Part shown: in pieces, positions 30,945-39,898 of the stretch
Position numbering within the stretch: the first letter of the stretch is position 1
How the letters are laid out: each line of letters opens with the position of its first letter
Source of the DNA: Campylobacter ureolyticus
Lineage (GTDB): Bacteria > Campylobacterota > Campylobacteria > Campylobacterales > Campylobacteraceae
Direction: 5' to 3'
Length of the DNA: 64,000 nucleotides
Assembly: GCF_013372225.1 (NCBI RefSeq)
Contig: NZ_CP053832.1
Span: forward strand, 1 to 64,000
Program-made: the position numbers and the translations under genes
Notes under the pieces: model-generated
What the model was told of the DNA's origin: nothing
What the model saw: only the letters and a program-made list of their open reading frames with translations
Database searches by the model: none

Positions 30945-31619
30945 TCAAAAATTTCTTAACTCTATCTTCAAATTAGATTTAATTTTTTTTGGATCAAAGC
31001 TATTTGTTGGGTTTTGTAAAAGTCCGAAATTCTCACCAGTTTCTAGAAAATTTTGCAAATAATAAACTCCTTTATAGCCAAATTTTTCTAGCATTTTGGC
31101 CATTTTTGAAATATCATTTTCTGTAAAAATATCGGCGTGAATTGTAGTTCTTACTTCAAAAGGAAAGTTTAAACTTATTAGATATTTTAAAGTTTTTATA
31201 AATTTTTCATATAAATTAGAATTTGTTACTAAAAAATAGTTTTCTTTTAATGCTTTAAAATCAAGTGCAATATAATCAATTAAATTTAGTTTTATAGCTT
31301 TTTTTAAAATTTCTAAATTTGAACCATTTGTGTCTATTTTAAGGCTAAAATCTCTTTTTTTAACCTCTTTTGCTAGATATAAAAAATCTTTATTCAATGT
31401 GCATTCTCCGCCGCTAAAAACAACAGCTTCGAGCTTATCTATGCGTTCATCTAAAAAGCGTAAAAACTCACTATTTTCTATAGCGCCACTGCTTTTTACA
31501 ATTTCAGTGTTATAGCAGTAAATACAACGCATATTGCACCCTGAAAACCAAACAATACACGCTAGTTTATCAGGATAATCAAGCATTGTAAATGGCGTTA
31601 TAGAATAAATTAGTGCCAT
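30945..31619 (-). CDS. nrdG: Anaerobic ribonucleotide reductase activating protein (radical SAM)
   Basis: NrdG uses a 4Fe-4S cluster and S-adenosylmethionine to make the glycyl radical of the class III reductase. The 224-residue protein carries the radical SAM motif CxxxCxxC at C28, C32 and C35 (SGCNMRCIYC), followed by FSGGECTLN and SLKIDTNGSN, the SAM-binding motifs. It starts MALIYSITPFTMLDYPDKLA, typical of this subgroup. It begins 2 bases after the stop of the separate glycyl-radical gene, so nrdD, that gene and nrdG form one operon. Confidence 0.93.
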   Translation of the reverse strand: MALIYSITPFTMLDYPDKLACIVWFSGCNMRCIYCYNTEIVKSSGAIENSEFLRFLDERIDKLEAVVFSGGECTLNKDFLYLAKEVKKRDFSLKIDTNGSNLEILKKAIKLNLIDYIALDFKALKENYFLVTNSNLYEKFIKTLKYLISLNFPFEVRTTIHADIFTENDISKMAKMLEKFGYKGVYYLQNFLETGENFGLLQNPTNSFDPKKIKSNLKIELRNF

Positions 31620-31621
31620 TT

Positions 31622-31795
31622 TTAGGCCGATTTTACTTTTTTGGGATTCTCACAAAATTTAACTCTTTCATTATGTTCGCCAATTTTACCAATATTAAAA
31701 CTCTCTACTGGTCTGTGATAACCCATAACTCTTGTATAAACAACGCATTTTGTTCTTTTGTCTTTGTTTGCATTTAAAATTTCATTTCTACTCAT
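31622..31795 (-). CDS. Separate glycyl-radical domain of class III ribonucleotide reductase
   Basis: This 57-residue protein matches the C-terminal glycyl-radical end of full-length NrdD proteins: C-x-V-Y-T-R-V-M-G-Y-H-R-P-V, then FNIGKIGEHNERVKF. The radical would sit on G25 in RVMGYHRP. The preceding nrdD gene ends just before this region, with TAA; after 12 bases, in the same reading frame, comes ATG of this gene, with a strong AAGGAG site. So the domain is made as a separate chain and must associate with NrdD to give an active enzyme. Identification rests on motif memory; the split itself is seen directly. Confidence 0.8.
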   Translation of the reverse strand: MSRNEILNANKDKRTKCVVYTRVMGYHRPVESFNIGKIGEHNERVKFCENPKKVKSA

Positions 31796-31807
31796 TTTTT
31801 TCTCCTT

Positions 31808-33904
31808 TTAATTTGCTTGTTTTAAAATTTCCTCATCACAATATGGGCAAAACTCATGCTCACCTGCTATATATCCGTGAATTTTACATACACTAAAAAC
31901 AGGTGTGATTGTAATATAAGGAAGCTTGTAGTTTGTAACTATATTTTTAACTAGGTTTTTGCACGCCTCTTTTGAGCTAATTTTTTCTTTCATATAAAGG
32001 TGAAACACTGTTCCTCCTGTATAGTTGCTTTGCAACTCATCTTGTAAATCAAGTGCTTCAAACGGATCATCTCCAAAATTTGCAGGAAGTTGTGTTGAGT
32101 TTGTGTAGTAATTATTTTCTTTAGTTCCTGCTTGGATTATATCTGGGTATCTTTTTATATCTTCTTTTGCGAAGCGGTATGTTGTGCCTTCAGCTGGCGT
32201 TGCTTCAAGATTATATAAATTTCCAGTAATTTGTTGAAAGGTTTTAATTTTTTCTCTTAGATGCTCTATTATTTCAAGTGAAAATTCCCTTCCAAATTTA
32301 GTTGTAATGTTTTCTTTATTGTTTGTGAAATTTCTTATCATCTCATTTGCACCGTTTATGCCAATAGTTGAGAAGTGATTTTTAAATCCAGGTAGATATC
32401 TTGCGGTGTATGGATAAAGTCCGCGATTATACATTTCTTGGATAAATTTTCTCTTTTTTTCAAGTGTGCTTTTTGCTAGTTCGCAAAGATAGTCAAGCCT
32501 TTGAAAAAGTGCTTTTTTGTCATTTTTATATAAATATCCAAGACGAGCCAAATTTATAGTTACAACGCCGATGCTTCCAGTCATTTCAGCACTTCCAAAA
32601 AGTCCACCACCTCTTTTTAAAAGTTCTCTTAAGTCAAGTTGCAATCTACAACACATACTTCTTACATGTCCTGGCTTGTAAGCTTTTGGGTTTTCAACTA
32701 AATTTCCATTTTCATCTTTTATATATTGGCTTCCTATGAAATTTTGAAAATAGCTTGAGCCTATTTTTGCTGTATTTTCAAATAATGCATCAGCTACTTC
32801 ACTATCCCAATTAAAATCTTCAGTTATATTTACAGTAGGAATTGGAAAAGTAAAAGGCTGTCCTAGGCGATCACCTTTTGTCATTACCTCATAAAATGCT
32901 TTATTTATTGCGTCCATTTCAGGCTGAAAATCGCCATAAGTCATGTCGATTAAATGCTTTTTACCTCGTTTGTTTGCCAGTTCTAAAAGCTCTTTATCGT
33001 CTTCTAAGTCTCTAAAAAGATGTTTATCATCATGAGTTGGAATTTGATCTTTTAAATCACTTGGAGGAGTTAAGTCGATGGTTATATTTGTAAAAGGGCT
33101 TTGACCCCATCTTGCAGGCACATTTAGGTTAAATATAAAATTTGTAATGGCCTTTTTCATCTCAGAGTAGCTTAGTTTATCTCTAAAAACATAAGGTGCT
33201 AAATATGTATCAAAACTTGAAAAAGCCTGTGCTCCAGCCCATTCGCTCTGAAGTATTCCTAAGAAATTTGCCATTTGATAAAGAGCTTCACGAAAATGCT
33301 TTGGTGGGCGGCTTTCAACTCTGCCTCTAACTCCGTTAAATCCCTCATTTAAAAGTACTCTTAAGCTCCAGCCAGCACAATATCCAGTTAAGCAATCCAA
33401 ATCGTGAATGTGATAATCGCCATTTCTATGTGCTAAACCCTCTTCTTTGCTATAAACAGCATCTAGCCAATAGTTTGCGATAACTTTTCCTGCTGTGTTG
33501 TTTATAAGACCAGCGTTTGAATAACTTGTATTTGAGTTTGCACTTATTCGCCAATCAGTTCCATTGATATACTCATTTATTGTTTGTGTTGAGTTAATGT
33601 ATGTTGTATCATCATTTAACCCTAGAATCTGTTCTCTTTGCATTTTATGAGTGTGGCGATAAAGCATAAAACTTTTTAACTCATCAAAATAGCCTGCCTT
33701 AAAAAGCGCTTTTTCAATAATATCTTGAATGTCTTCAACAGCAACTATTTTTTTAAAAGTTATTTCATCCATAACTGCATCAAAAATACTTTTATCATAA
33801 GGCTTATTTTCACTTTTAAATGCTTTTTTTATAGCATCTTCAATTTTATATGGAAAAAACTCCTCTTTACTTCCATCTCTTTTTAGAATCTCTTTTTGTG
33901 CCAA
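31808..33904 (-). CDS. nrdD: Anaerobic (class III) ribonucleoside-triphosphate reductase, catalytic body
   Basis: NrdD reduces ribonucleoside triphosphates without oxygen. The 698-residue chain begins with an ATP-cone (KEILKRDGSKEEFFPYKIEDAI) that senses dATP/ATP, followed by the glycyl-radical-enzyme barrel (RNGDYHIHDLDCLTGYCAGWS; RSMCCRLQLDLRELLKRGGGLFGS). It ends with a zinc-ribbon region containing C-x-x-HGYIAGEHEFCPYC. The glycyl-radical segment that normally follows is absent and encoded as a separate 57-residue gene. The start is TTG at 33904 (LAQKEILKRDG), supported by AGGATAAAAA upstream and a TATAAT at 33939-33944. Confidence 0.93.
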   Translation of the reverse strand: MAQKEILKRDGSKEEFFPYKIEDAIKKAFKSENKPYDKSIFDAVMDEITFKKIVAVEDIQDIIEKALFKAGYFDELKSFMLYRHTHKMQREQILGLNDDTTYINSTQTINEYINGTDWRISANSNTSYSNAGLINNTAGKVIANYWLDAVYSKEEGLAHRNGDYHIHDLDCLTGYCAGWSLRVLLNEGFNGVRGRVESRPPKHFREALYQMANFLGILQSEWAGAQAFSSFDTYLAPYVFRDKLSYSEMKKAITNFIFNLNVPARWGQSPFTNITIDLTPPSDLKDQIPTHDDKHLFRDLEDDKELLELANKRGKKHLIDMTYGDFQPEMDAINKAFYEVMTKGDRLGQPFTFPIPTVNITEDFNWDSEVADALFENTAKIGSSYFQNFIGSQYIKDENGNLVENPKAYKPGHVRSMCCRLQLDLRELLKRGGGLFGSAEMTGSIGVVTINLARLGYLYKNDKKALFQRLDYLCELAKSTLEKKRKFIQEMYNRGLYPYTARYLPGFKNHFSTIGINGANEMIRNFTNNKENITTKFGREFSLEIIEHLREKIKTFQQITGNLYNLEATPAEGTTYRFAKEDIKRYPDIIQAGTKENNYYTNSTQLPANFGDDPFEALDLQDELQSNYTGGTVFHLYMKEKISSKEACKNLVKNIVTNYKLPYITITPVFSVCKIHGYIAGEHEFCPYCDEEILKQAN

Positions 33905-33938
33905 TTTTTATCCTGAATTTTTTGAAATTTGATAAAAT

Positions 33939-33944
33939 ATTATA
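33939..33944 (-). promoter_or_regulatory. -10 element for nrdD
   Basis: TATAAT on the minus strand in AGTTATAATATTTTATC, about 35 bases before the TTG start. Confidence 0.55.
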
Positions 33945-33960
33945 ACTAAGCACTCTTAAA

Positions 33961-33997
33961 AACAGCATAAATTTTTGCTGTTATTTTTGATATCAAA
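33961..33997. promoter_or_regulatory. Hairpin and 12-bp palindrome between divergent nrdD and the PNPOx gene
   Basis: AACAGCA (33961-33967) pairs with TGCTGTT (33976-33982), followed by a T-run in both directions, and next to it is the perfect palindrome TTTGATATCAAA (33986-33997). No gene ends here on the plus strand, so a terminator for a coding gene is unlikely; the palindrome could be an operator for nrdD, an anaerobically used gene. It is not an FNR site: TTGAT and ATCAA lack the 4-base spacer. Confidence 0.35.
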
Positions 33998-34077
33998 TAT
34001 CATAAATTAAGTTTATAAATTTGTTGTTTAAAAATAACTCCAAGTTCCATTTAAAGTCTATTTTAAGCCAATCATTA

Positions 34078-34083
34078 TATAAT
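34078..34083 (+). promoter_or_regulatory. -10 element for the PNPOx-family gene
   Basis: TATAAT in CATTATATAATAAATT, 27 bases before the chosen ATG at 34111. Because it lies inside the longer open frame that begins at 34021, it decides for the shorter start. Confidence 0.55.
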
Positions 34084-34110
34084 AAATTAAACAACTTTTT
34101 AGGAAAAAAT

Positions 34111-34629
34111 ATGCGTAGAATTGATAGAAAACTAAGCGATGAAAGCGCTTATGAAATAGTAGATAACTGTGAGTATGCGACATTTTCTACAATAGATAAA
34201 AATGAAGTTTTTAGTATCCCTTTATCTGTTGTTAGGAGTGGAAATTTTATCTATATTCACGGAGCACCTGCTGGAAGTAAAAAAAGACTTTTCCAAAATG
34301 CAAAAGAGGTTACGATAGTTTGTGTAAGTTATGTAAAAGTACCAAATTTAGGCGATGATGAACTTAATAAATTTATGCAAAATCCAAAAAGCTTAGGAAG
34401 TAATGTTTTTACAACAGAGTATAAAAGTGCAGTTTTAAAAACATTAGCTTATGAGGTTTTAGACAGTGATGAAAAGGTTAGGGCGTTAAGGTTGTTATGT
34501 GAAAAATATACTCCAAGATATATGAAAGCATTTGACTTGGCTGTAAGTGCAAGCCTAAAAAGAACAAACATCTATAAATTTGAAATAATTTCTATGAGTG
34601 CAAAAGCAAAAATTATAAAGAAAATTTAA
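34111..34629 (+). CDS. Pyridoxamine 5'-phosphate oxidase-like flavoprotein
   Basis: A 172-residue member of the FMN-binding split-barrel (PNPOx-like) superfamily, close in pattern to NimA-like nitroreductase-related proteins: MRRIDRKLSDESAYEIVDNCEYATFSTI at the start (M-RR..R.l....a..il....yg.Ls), IPLSVVRSGNFIYIHGAPAGSKKRLF and a late KYTPRYM. Such proteins bind FMN or haem; the substrate cannot be told. The frame is open to 34021, but a TATAAT at 34078 and AGGAAAAAAT directly before ATG 34111 show the true start. Monocistronic, divergent from nrdD. Confidence 0.75.
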   Translation: MRRIDRKLSDESAYEIVDNCEYATFSTIDKNEVFSIPLSVVRSGNFIYIHGAPAGSKKRLFQNAKEVTIVCVSYVKVPNLGDDELNKFMQNPKSLGSNVFTTEYKSAVLKTLAYEVLDSDEKVRALRLLCEKYTPRYMKAFDLAVSASLKRTNIYKFEIISMSAKAKIIKKI

Positions 34630-34646
34630 AAAATAGGGCAGTAAAT

Positions 34647-36020
34647 TTAGTCTTTTTTTAATTTTGTATTAAATAAAATTTCGTTTAAATTTTCATCGTT
34701 TATTAGATTTGCAAAATTTGTGATTACATTTACAAATCTTTCATTAAAGCTATTTAATTCTCTTTTTTCTAAGATGAGTTTTAAATAAAAAAGTTCTCGT
34801 TTTAAAATTTCTTGATATTTTTTGCTTTTTAAAATCTCTTTATCATGGTCGCCAAGTTTTCCAGCTTTTAAAAAATGAACTTCTCCATCTCTATCAAAAG
34901 GCGAAGCTAATTTGCGAATAACACTAAAAAGCAAAACATCATCTATATTTGCATCATTTTCTATTAAAAATTTAAAACTTTGTTTTTTATCAAAATCTTT
35001 TGCCTGTCTTAAAAGAATAGGTGAGTTTAAATCAATTTTTGGAAGTATATTTTTAAAAATTTCTACTAAAATTTCATCTTTCGTGTAGTAAATTGTAAAT
35101 TCCATCACATTTATAGTGTCAATTTCTTTGTTAAAATCAAAGCCATTTTTTGCAAGAAGTCCATAATATTTTGGTAAATCACTGTCTTTTATAAGATTGT
35201 ATTCTTCATTTGTACCAAATAAAGCTAAAAAAATATCTAAATTTTCATTTAAAAACTTTACAAATTTTTTATCATTAAGTGCTTTTTCAAACAAATTCTC
35301 ACCTAAGTTTATGCCACTATTTTCGTATAAATTTAAAAGTCTGTTTTGAGCAAGTATCGCATAAGGAATTTGATACGTTTCTTCAAAGGCTGGAAACAGT
35401 AAAATACAAGCTTTAATGCTTCTTTTATCACAAAAAGCAGAAAATATATTTAAAATTCCAGTATCATATTTGCTACAAAAGAAACCAACTTCATCCTTGC
35501 AGGCTTTTTCTTTTAAAATTTTAGCCTTTTCTTCATCTTTTTTAACAAAAATTCCATATTTTTGCATTATGCTTAGATATTCACAGCTTTTGTAGCCATT
35601 TTGGCAAGAATTTATGATATTTTCAAAATTTTGATTATCTAGCAAGTCTATTAAATGTATATTCTCGCTTTTTAAAGCAAATTCTTTTGCATCATCTAAA
35701 CTTTTGTCACTATAAAATGCCATTCCAAGTGATAAAAATATACATATACCTTTGTCGCCATTTTCGCAAAGCTTAATAGTATCTTTATTTATAAGAAATT
35801 CTGCCATTTTTTGCGGACTTATATTAGTTCCATCTATATCTTCACTATCGTTATTGTTTGTCATTATAGCTATTAAATCACAAATTTCATCATCGCCATT
35901 TTTGCATTTTTCTAAATTTGTATTTGTTATTTTTTTAATAGCTTCTTCACCAAACTCTTCAAAGACATTTGAAAAAGCCAAATTCAAGGCTAAAATCAAA
36001 AATATAAAAATTTTTTTCAA
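34647..36020 (-). CDS. Exported protein with Sel1/Hcp-like cysteine pairs and ankyrin-like C-terminus
   Basis: A 457-residue protein with a clear signal peptide (KKIFIFLILALNLAFS, cleavage near 17). The N-terminal part has cysteine pairs spaced as in Hcp/Sel1-like repeats of Helicobacter (C-x-N-G-D-x-x-I-C twice, CQNGYKSC, CKDEVGFFC), suggesting disulphide-bonded helical repeats in the periplasm. The C-terminal half has helical repeats recalling ankyrin (LLAKNGFDFNKEID; KFLIENDANIDD). No enzyme motif is visible. It stands alone between the PNPOx gene (convergent) and nrdA. Function unknown; probably protein-protein interaction. Confidence 0.6.
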   Translation of the reverse strand: MKKIFIFLILALNLAFSNVFEEFGEEAIKKITNTNLEKCKNGDDEICDLIAIMTNNNDSEDIDGTNISPQKMAEFLINKDTIKLCENGDKGICIFLSLGMAFYSDKSLDDAKEFALKSENIHLIDLLDNQNFENIINSCQNGYKSCEYLSIMQKYGIFVKKDEEKAKILKEKACKDEVGFFCSKYDTGILNIFSAFCDKRSIKACILLFPAFEETYQIPYAILAQNRLLNLYENSGINLGENLFEKALNDKKFVKFLNENLDIFLALFGTNEEYNLIKDSDLPKYYGLLAKNGFDFNKEIDTINVMEFTIYYTKDEILVEIFKNILPKIDLNSPILLRQAKDFDKKQSFKFLIENDANIDDVLLFSVIRKLASPFDRDGEVHFLKAGKLGDHDKEILKSKKYQEILKRELFYLKLILEKRELNSFNERFVNVITNFANLINDENLNEILFNTKLKKD

Positions 36021-36060
36021 AATAAATTCCTTAAATTTGAGCTTTTAAAAACGCATATTT

Positions 36061-38436
36061 TTACTGACAACCCTCGCACTCTATACTTCTATCCATTGCG
36101 GCTTTTTCAGCAGCTACAGTATCAGGGCTTTGGCTCCTTAGATAATAAGTTGATTTTACACCAAGTTTCCAAGCAAGTGTGTAAATGCTGTTTAGTAACC
36201 CGCCAGAAGCCTTATCAAGACTTATAAATATATTTAAACTTTGTCCTTGATCTATCCATTTTTGTCTAACGGCTGCTGCTTTTACAAGTAGAGTTTGGTC
36301 TAAGTCATACGCTGAGGTATAAAAATTCCATGTATCAAGCGTTAGGTTTGGAACAACAACTGGGATCATTCCACTAAGATTGTGCTCAAACCATTTTTTC
36401 TTATAAACTGGTTCAATTGTTTGCGTTGTCCCAACCAAAATGCTTATGCTTGAAGTTGGTGCTATTGCCATTAAATATCCGTTTCTCATACCGTCTTGTT
36501 GAACTTTCTGTCTTAAACTTTCCCAATCGCAAGAATTTTCATCAAAAAGCCCACCTCTTTTTACAAGTTTTTTAGCTTCCTCGCTTGCATTATCAATTGG
36601 CATTATGCCTTTGCTCCAGTTTGAGCCTTCAAAATCAGCATATTTTCCCTTTTCAACGGCTAAATTTGATGAGCTTAATATGGCATTGTAGCTTATGTTT
36701 TCCATAATTTCATCTATTTTTTCAAAATGTTCGTAGCTTCCCCACGGTATTTTTTTTGTTGCAAGCATCTGTGCTTCACCCATAACACCAAGTCCAATTG
36801 CCCTTGAGTGAATATTTGTATGCTTTACTTTTTCATGTGGATAGAAATTTAGATCAATCACATTATCAAGCATTCTAACGGCTATTGGAACAACTCTTTG
36901 AATATCTTCTTTGGTGTTTATTTTGCTTAAGTTTATACTTGCAAGGTTGCAAACCGCAGTTTTTCCTTGAATATTTTCCTTTTCAACAATAAAGATATTT
37001 TTATTATTTATAGAATCAAGTGAAGTTATTTTTTTTGCTCGTTTTGTTACGCCATTATCGACTGTTACAATATCATCTTCATCAAAAAACATAACACTTT
37101 CATCTTCGAAAATGACTTTTATTTTATAATAATCAGGCTCTGTATTTTGAAAAATTTCAGTACATAAATTTGAGCTTCTTATTATGCCTGAGTGAGAATT
37201 TGGATTTCTCTTATTTGCATTATCTTTAAAGGCTAAAAATGGCATTCCAGTCTCAAAATATGAAGTTAAAATCTTTTTCCAAAGCTCTTTTGCAAGCATA
37301 ACTGTTTTTGGAATATTTGGATCATTTTCATATTTTTCATACTCTTTTTCAAATTCTTCGCTATATAAATTTGTTAAATTTTGCGTATCAGCCGGATCAA
37401 AAAGTGTCCATTTTTCATTATTTTGAACTCTTTTCATAAACAGATCATTTATCCACAGTGCTGGGAAAATTTCATGAGCTCTGCGTCTTTCTTCACCTGA
37501 GTTTTTTCTAAGATCTAAAAAATCACCAACATCCATATGCCAAGGCTCGATATAAACAGCAATTGCTCCTTTTCTAGTTCCTAGCTGATCAACCGCAACA
37601 GCAATATCATTCGTTATTTTTAAAAATGGTATTATTCCGCCAGCTGCGTTTTTGTGTCCATCTATACTGCCACCCATAGCTCTTACTTTACTCCAGTCCC
37701 AGCCGATCCCGCCGCCAAATTTAGAAAGTAGCGCCATCTCTTTGTAGCTATCAAAAATTCCCTCAATATTATCAGGTGTAGAGCCAATATAACAAGATGA
37801 AAGTTGGTGGCGTGTTGTTCTTGCGTTAGATAGGGTAGGGGTTGCTGGCATAACTTCAAATTTGGATATTAAATCATAAAATTTCTTAGCCCAACTTTGG
37901 CAGTCAAACTCATTTTGAGCTAAAAACATAGCTATTGCCATGAACATATGTTGTGGAAGCTCAATTGGATTGGCGTTTTTATCTTTTAATAGATATCTAT
38001 CATAAAGTGTTTTTATACCAAGATAAGTAAATTGTAAGTCACGTTTCGAATCAATATAGCTATTTAAATCATCCAAATCATATTTTTCTTTTAAGCCAAG
38101 TAAAATTCGTCCAACCTCTTCGCCTCTTTCAAAATACTCACGTAAATGTGGATATCCAGTATATCCTGTAACTTTGTGATAAAGATCATATAAAAACAGT
38201 CTCGCCGCTACAAAAGTCCAGTTTGGGCGGTCGATATCTATCTTATCAACAGCTGTTTTTATAAGAGTTTGTTGAATTTCTTCTGTTGTTATCATATCTC
38301 TAAATTGAATTTTTGCATCAACTTCAAGCTCGCTTAAATTTACATTTTCAAGCCCTTCAACAGACTCTTTTGTATATTTTTTGATTTTGCTTATATCAAG
38401 TTCTTCGGTTCTGCCGTTTCTTTTTATTACTTTCAT
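36061..38436 (-). CDS. nrdA: Class Ia ribonucleoside-diphosphate reductase alpha subunit
   Basis: NrdA is the catalytic subunit of the aerobic ribonucleotide reductase, partner of NrdB. The 791 residues start with an ATP-cone (KVIKRNGRTEELDISKI), carry the redox cysteines C215 (LSSCYIG) and C496 (AVCNLAS), the radical cysteine C425 with N423 and E427 in NLCTE, and end with the CEGC pair that passes electrons from thioredoxin. Between C425 and C496 there are 71 residues instead of about 23 in Escherichia coli, an insertion of roughly 48 residues (about 438-490). I recall a similar insertion in Campylobacter jejuni NrdA. Separate from nrdB by about 5 kb. Confidence 0.96.
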   Translation of the reverse strand: MKVIKRNGRTEELDISKIKKYTKESVEGLENVNLSELEVDAKIQFRDMITTEEIQQTLIKTAVDKIDIDRPNWTFVAARLFLYDLYHKVTGYTGYPHLREYFERGEEVGRILLGLKEKYDLDDLNSYIDSKRDLQFTYLGIKTLYDRYLLKDKNANPIELPQHMFMAIAMFLAQNEFDCQSWAKKFYDLISKFEVMPATPTLSNARTTRHQLSSCYIGSTPDNIEGIFDSYKEMALLSKFGGGIGWDWSKVRAMGGSIDGHKNAAGGIIPFLKITNDIAVAVDQLGTRKGAIAVYIEPWHMDVGDFLDLRKNSGEERRRAHEIFPALWINDLFMKRVQNNEKWTLFDPADTQNLTNLYSEEFEKEYEKYENDPNIPKTVMLAKELWKKILTSYFETGMPFLAFKDNANKRNPNSHSGIIRSSNLCTEIFQNTEPDYYKIKVIFEDESVMFFDEDDIVTVDNGVTKRAKKITSLDSINNKNIFIVEKENIQGKTAVCNLASINLSKINTKEDIQRVVPIAVRMLDNVIDLNFYPHEKVKHTNIHSRAIGLGVMGEAQMLATKKIPWGSYEHFEKIDEIMENISYNAILSSSNLAVEKGKYADFEGSNWSKGIMPIDNASEEAKKLVKRGGLFDENSCDWESLRQKVQQDGMRNGYLMAIAPTSSISILVGTTQTIEPVYKKKWFEHNLSGMIPVVVPNLTLDTWNFYTSAYDLDQTLLVKAAAVRQKWIDQGQSLNIFISLDKASGGLLNSIYTLAWKLGVKSTYYLRSQSPDTVAAEKAAMDRSIECEGCQ

Positions 38437-38496
38437 CTGCTCTCTTTTACCTTTCTATTTCTACTGTAATCTAACAATTTAATTTAAATATATTAT

Positions 38497-39828
38497 TTAC
38501 TCGCCAAAGACTCTTTTAAAAATTCTATCTACATTTTTTGTGTAATATGAGTAGTCAAAACACTGCTTTATCTCTTCATCGCTTAAATTTGCTTTTAAGT
38601 CTTCATCTTTTAATAAGTTTTGTAAAAATAGGCTGTGGTTGTTTTCATCGATTGCTTTTTTGCCATTTTGCAAGTCAGCCCAAACTTTCATTGCATTTCT
38701 TTGAACTATTTTATAAGCATCTTCTCTTGAAATTCCTTTTTTTGGAAGTTCGAGTAAAATTCTTTGTGAAAAGACAAGTCCGCCTGTTAAATTTAGGTTT
38801 TTCATCATATTTTCAGGATAAACAACTAAATTTTTAATTAAATTTGTAAGGCGGTTTAGCATAAAATCAGCTGTTATAAAGGCATCTGGAAGTATAAATC
38901 TCTCAACTGAACTATGGCTTATATCTCTTTCGTGCCACAAAGCGACATTTTCCATTGCAGGAATTGTATAGCTTCGTAAAACTCTGCAAAGCCCTGTTAC
39001 ATTTTCACTCAAAACAGGGTTTCTTTTATGAGGCATTGCAGAACTTCCTTTTTGCCCAGGACTAAAATATTCCTCGCACTCATAAACCTCTGTTCTTTGG
39101 TAGTGGCGAACGGCAACGGCTATTTTTTCACAACTTGAAGCTAGAATCGCAATAGCTGAAATAACTTGTGCGTAGCGATCTCTTTGTATTACTTGGTTGC
39201 TAGCTGGCGCTGGACTTAAGCCTAAATGCTCACAAACCAACTCCTCAAGCTCAAGTGGAGCGTGAGCAAAATTTCCCATGGCTCCACTTATTTTTCCAAC
39301 ACTAATTACTTTTTTAGCATGATTTAAAAGCTCTAAGCTTCTATTTATCTCATCATACCAAATCGCCAAAACAAGTCCAAAAGTTATTGGCTCGCCATGA
39401 ATTCCATGACTTCTGCCAACCATTAGTGTATTTTTGTGTTCAAACGCACGTGTTTTTATCGCCTCTTTTAAGTTTTTGACATCTTCTATGATTAGTTCTA
39501 AGCTCTCTTTTATCTGAAGCCCAACGGCTGTATCTATGCAGTCACTTGAAGTCATGCCGTAGTGTAAAAATCTACTTTCTTTTCCTAAATTTTCGCTAAC
39601 GCTTGTTAAAAATGCTATGACATCATGCTTTGTTACTTTTTCTATCTCATCTATTCTATCTATGTCGAATTTTGCATTTTCACAAATTTTTTTGCATGAC
39701 TCGTCATCTATAAACCCGAGTTTATTCCAGGCCTTTACAGCTGCTAACTCAACTTTTAACCAAGCATTGTATTTTGCTTTTATCGTCCATTTGTCGCTCA
39801 TCTGTTTTCTAGCATATCTTTCTACCAT
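38497..39828 (-). CDS. purB: Adenylosuccinate lyase
   Basis: PurB splits fumarate from adenylosuccinate and from SAICAR in purine synthesis. The 443-residue protein has the fumarase-family signature GSSAMPHKRNPVLSE near 262-276, preceded by TSSDCIDTA and VGRSHGIHGEPI, which carry the catalytic His and Ser regions. Start ATG at 39828 preceded by AAAAGAAGGTAAAAG. It precedes nrdA on the same strand with a 60-base gap. The divergent RluA-family gene starts 70 bases away, with promoters between. Confidence 0.97.
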   Translation of the reverse strand: MVERYARKQMSDKWTIKAKYNAWLKVELAAVKAWNKLGFIDDESCKKICENAKFDIDRIDEIEKVTKHDVIAFLTSVSENLGKESRFLHYGMTSSDCIDTAVGLQIKESLELIIEDVKNLKEAIKTRAFEHKNTLMVGRSHGIHGEPITFGLVLAIWYDEINRSLELLNHAKKVISVGKISGAMGNFAHAPLELEELVCEHLGLSPAPASNQVIQRDRYAQVISAIAILASSCEKIAVAVRHYQRTEVYECEEYFSPGQKGSSAMPHKRNPVLSENVTGLCRVLRSYTIPAMENVALWHERDISHSSVERFILPDAFITADFMLNRLTNLIKNLVVYPENMMKNLNLTGGLVFSQRILLELPKKGISREDAYKIVQRNAMKVWADLQNGKKAIDENNHSLFLQNLLKDEDLKANLSDEEIKQCFDYSYYTKNVDRIFKRVFGE

Positions 39829-39863
39829 CTTTTACCTTCTTTTAAACAAATTTTTTATAAAGT

Positions 39864-39869
39864 TATAAT
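39864..39869 (+). promoter_or_regulatory. -10 element for the RluA-family gene
   Basis: TATAAT in AAGTTATAATC, 29 bases before the TTG start at 39899. Confidence 0.5.
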
Positions 39870-39898
39870 CTATCATTTTAGCAAAAAGAGGGTAAAAA

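Noticed and set aside
33986-33997. FNR box before nrdD
   Set aside because: TTGAT and ATCAA are directly joined, without the 4-base spacer of FNR sites.
34021-34110. Longer N-terminus for the PNPOx-family protein (TTG at 34021)
   Set aside because: A TATAAT lies within this stretch and a ribosome site directly before ATG 34111; the added residues do not fit the family.
36949-37123. Intein in NrdA
   Set aside because: The insertion is only about 48 residues and has no splicing motifs (no Cys/Ser at the start, no His-Asn end); it is too small for a Hint domain.
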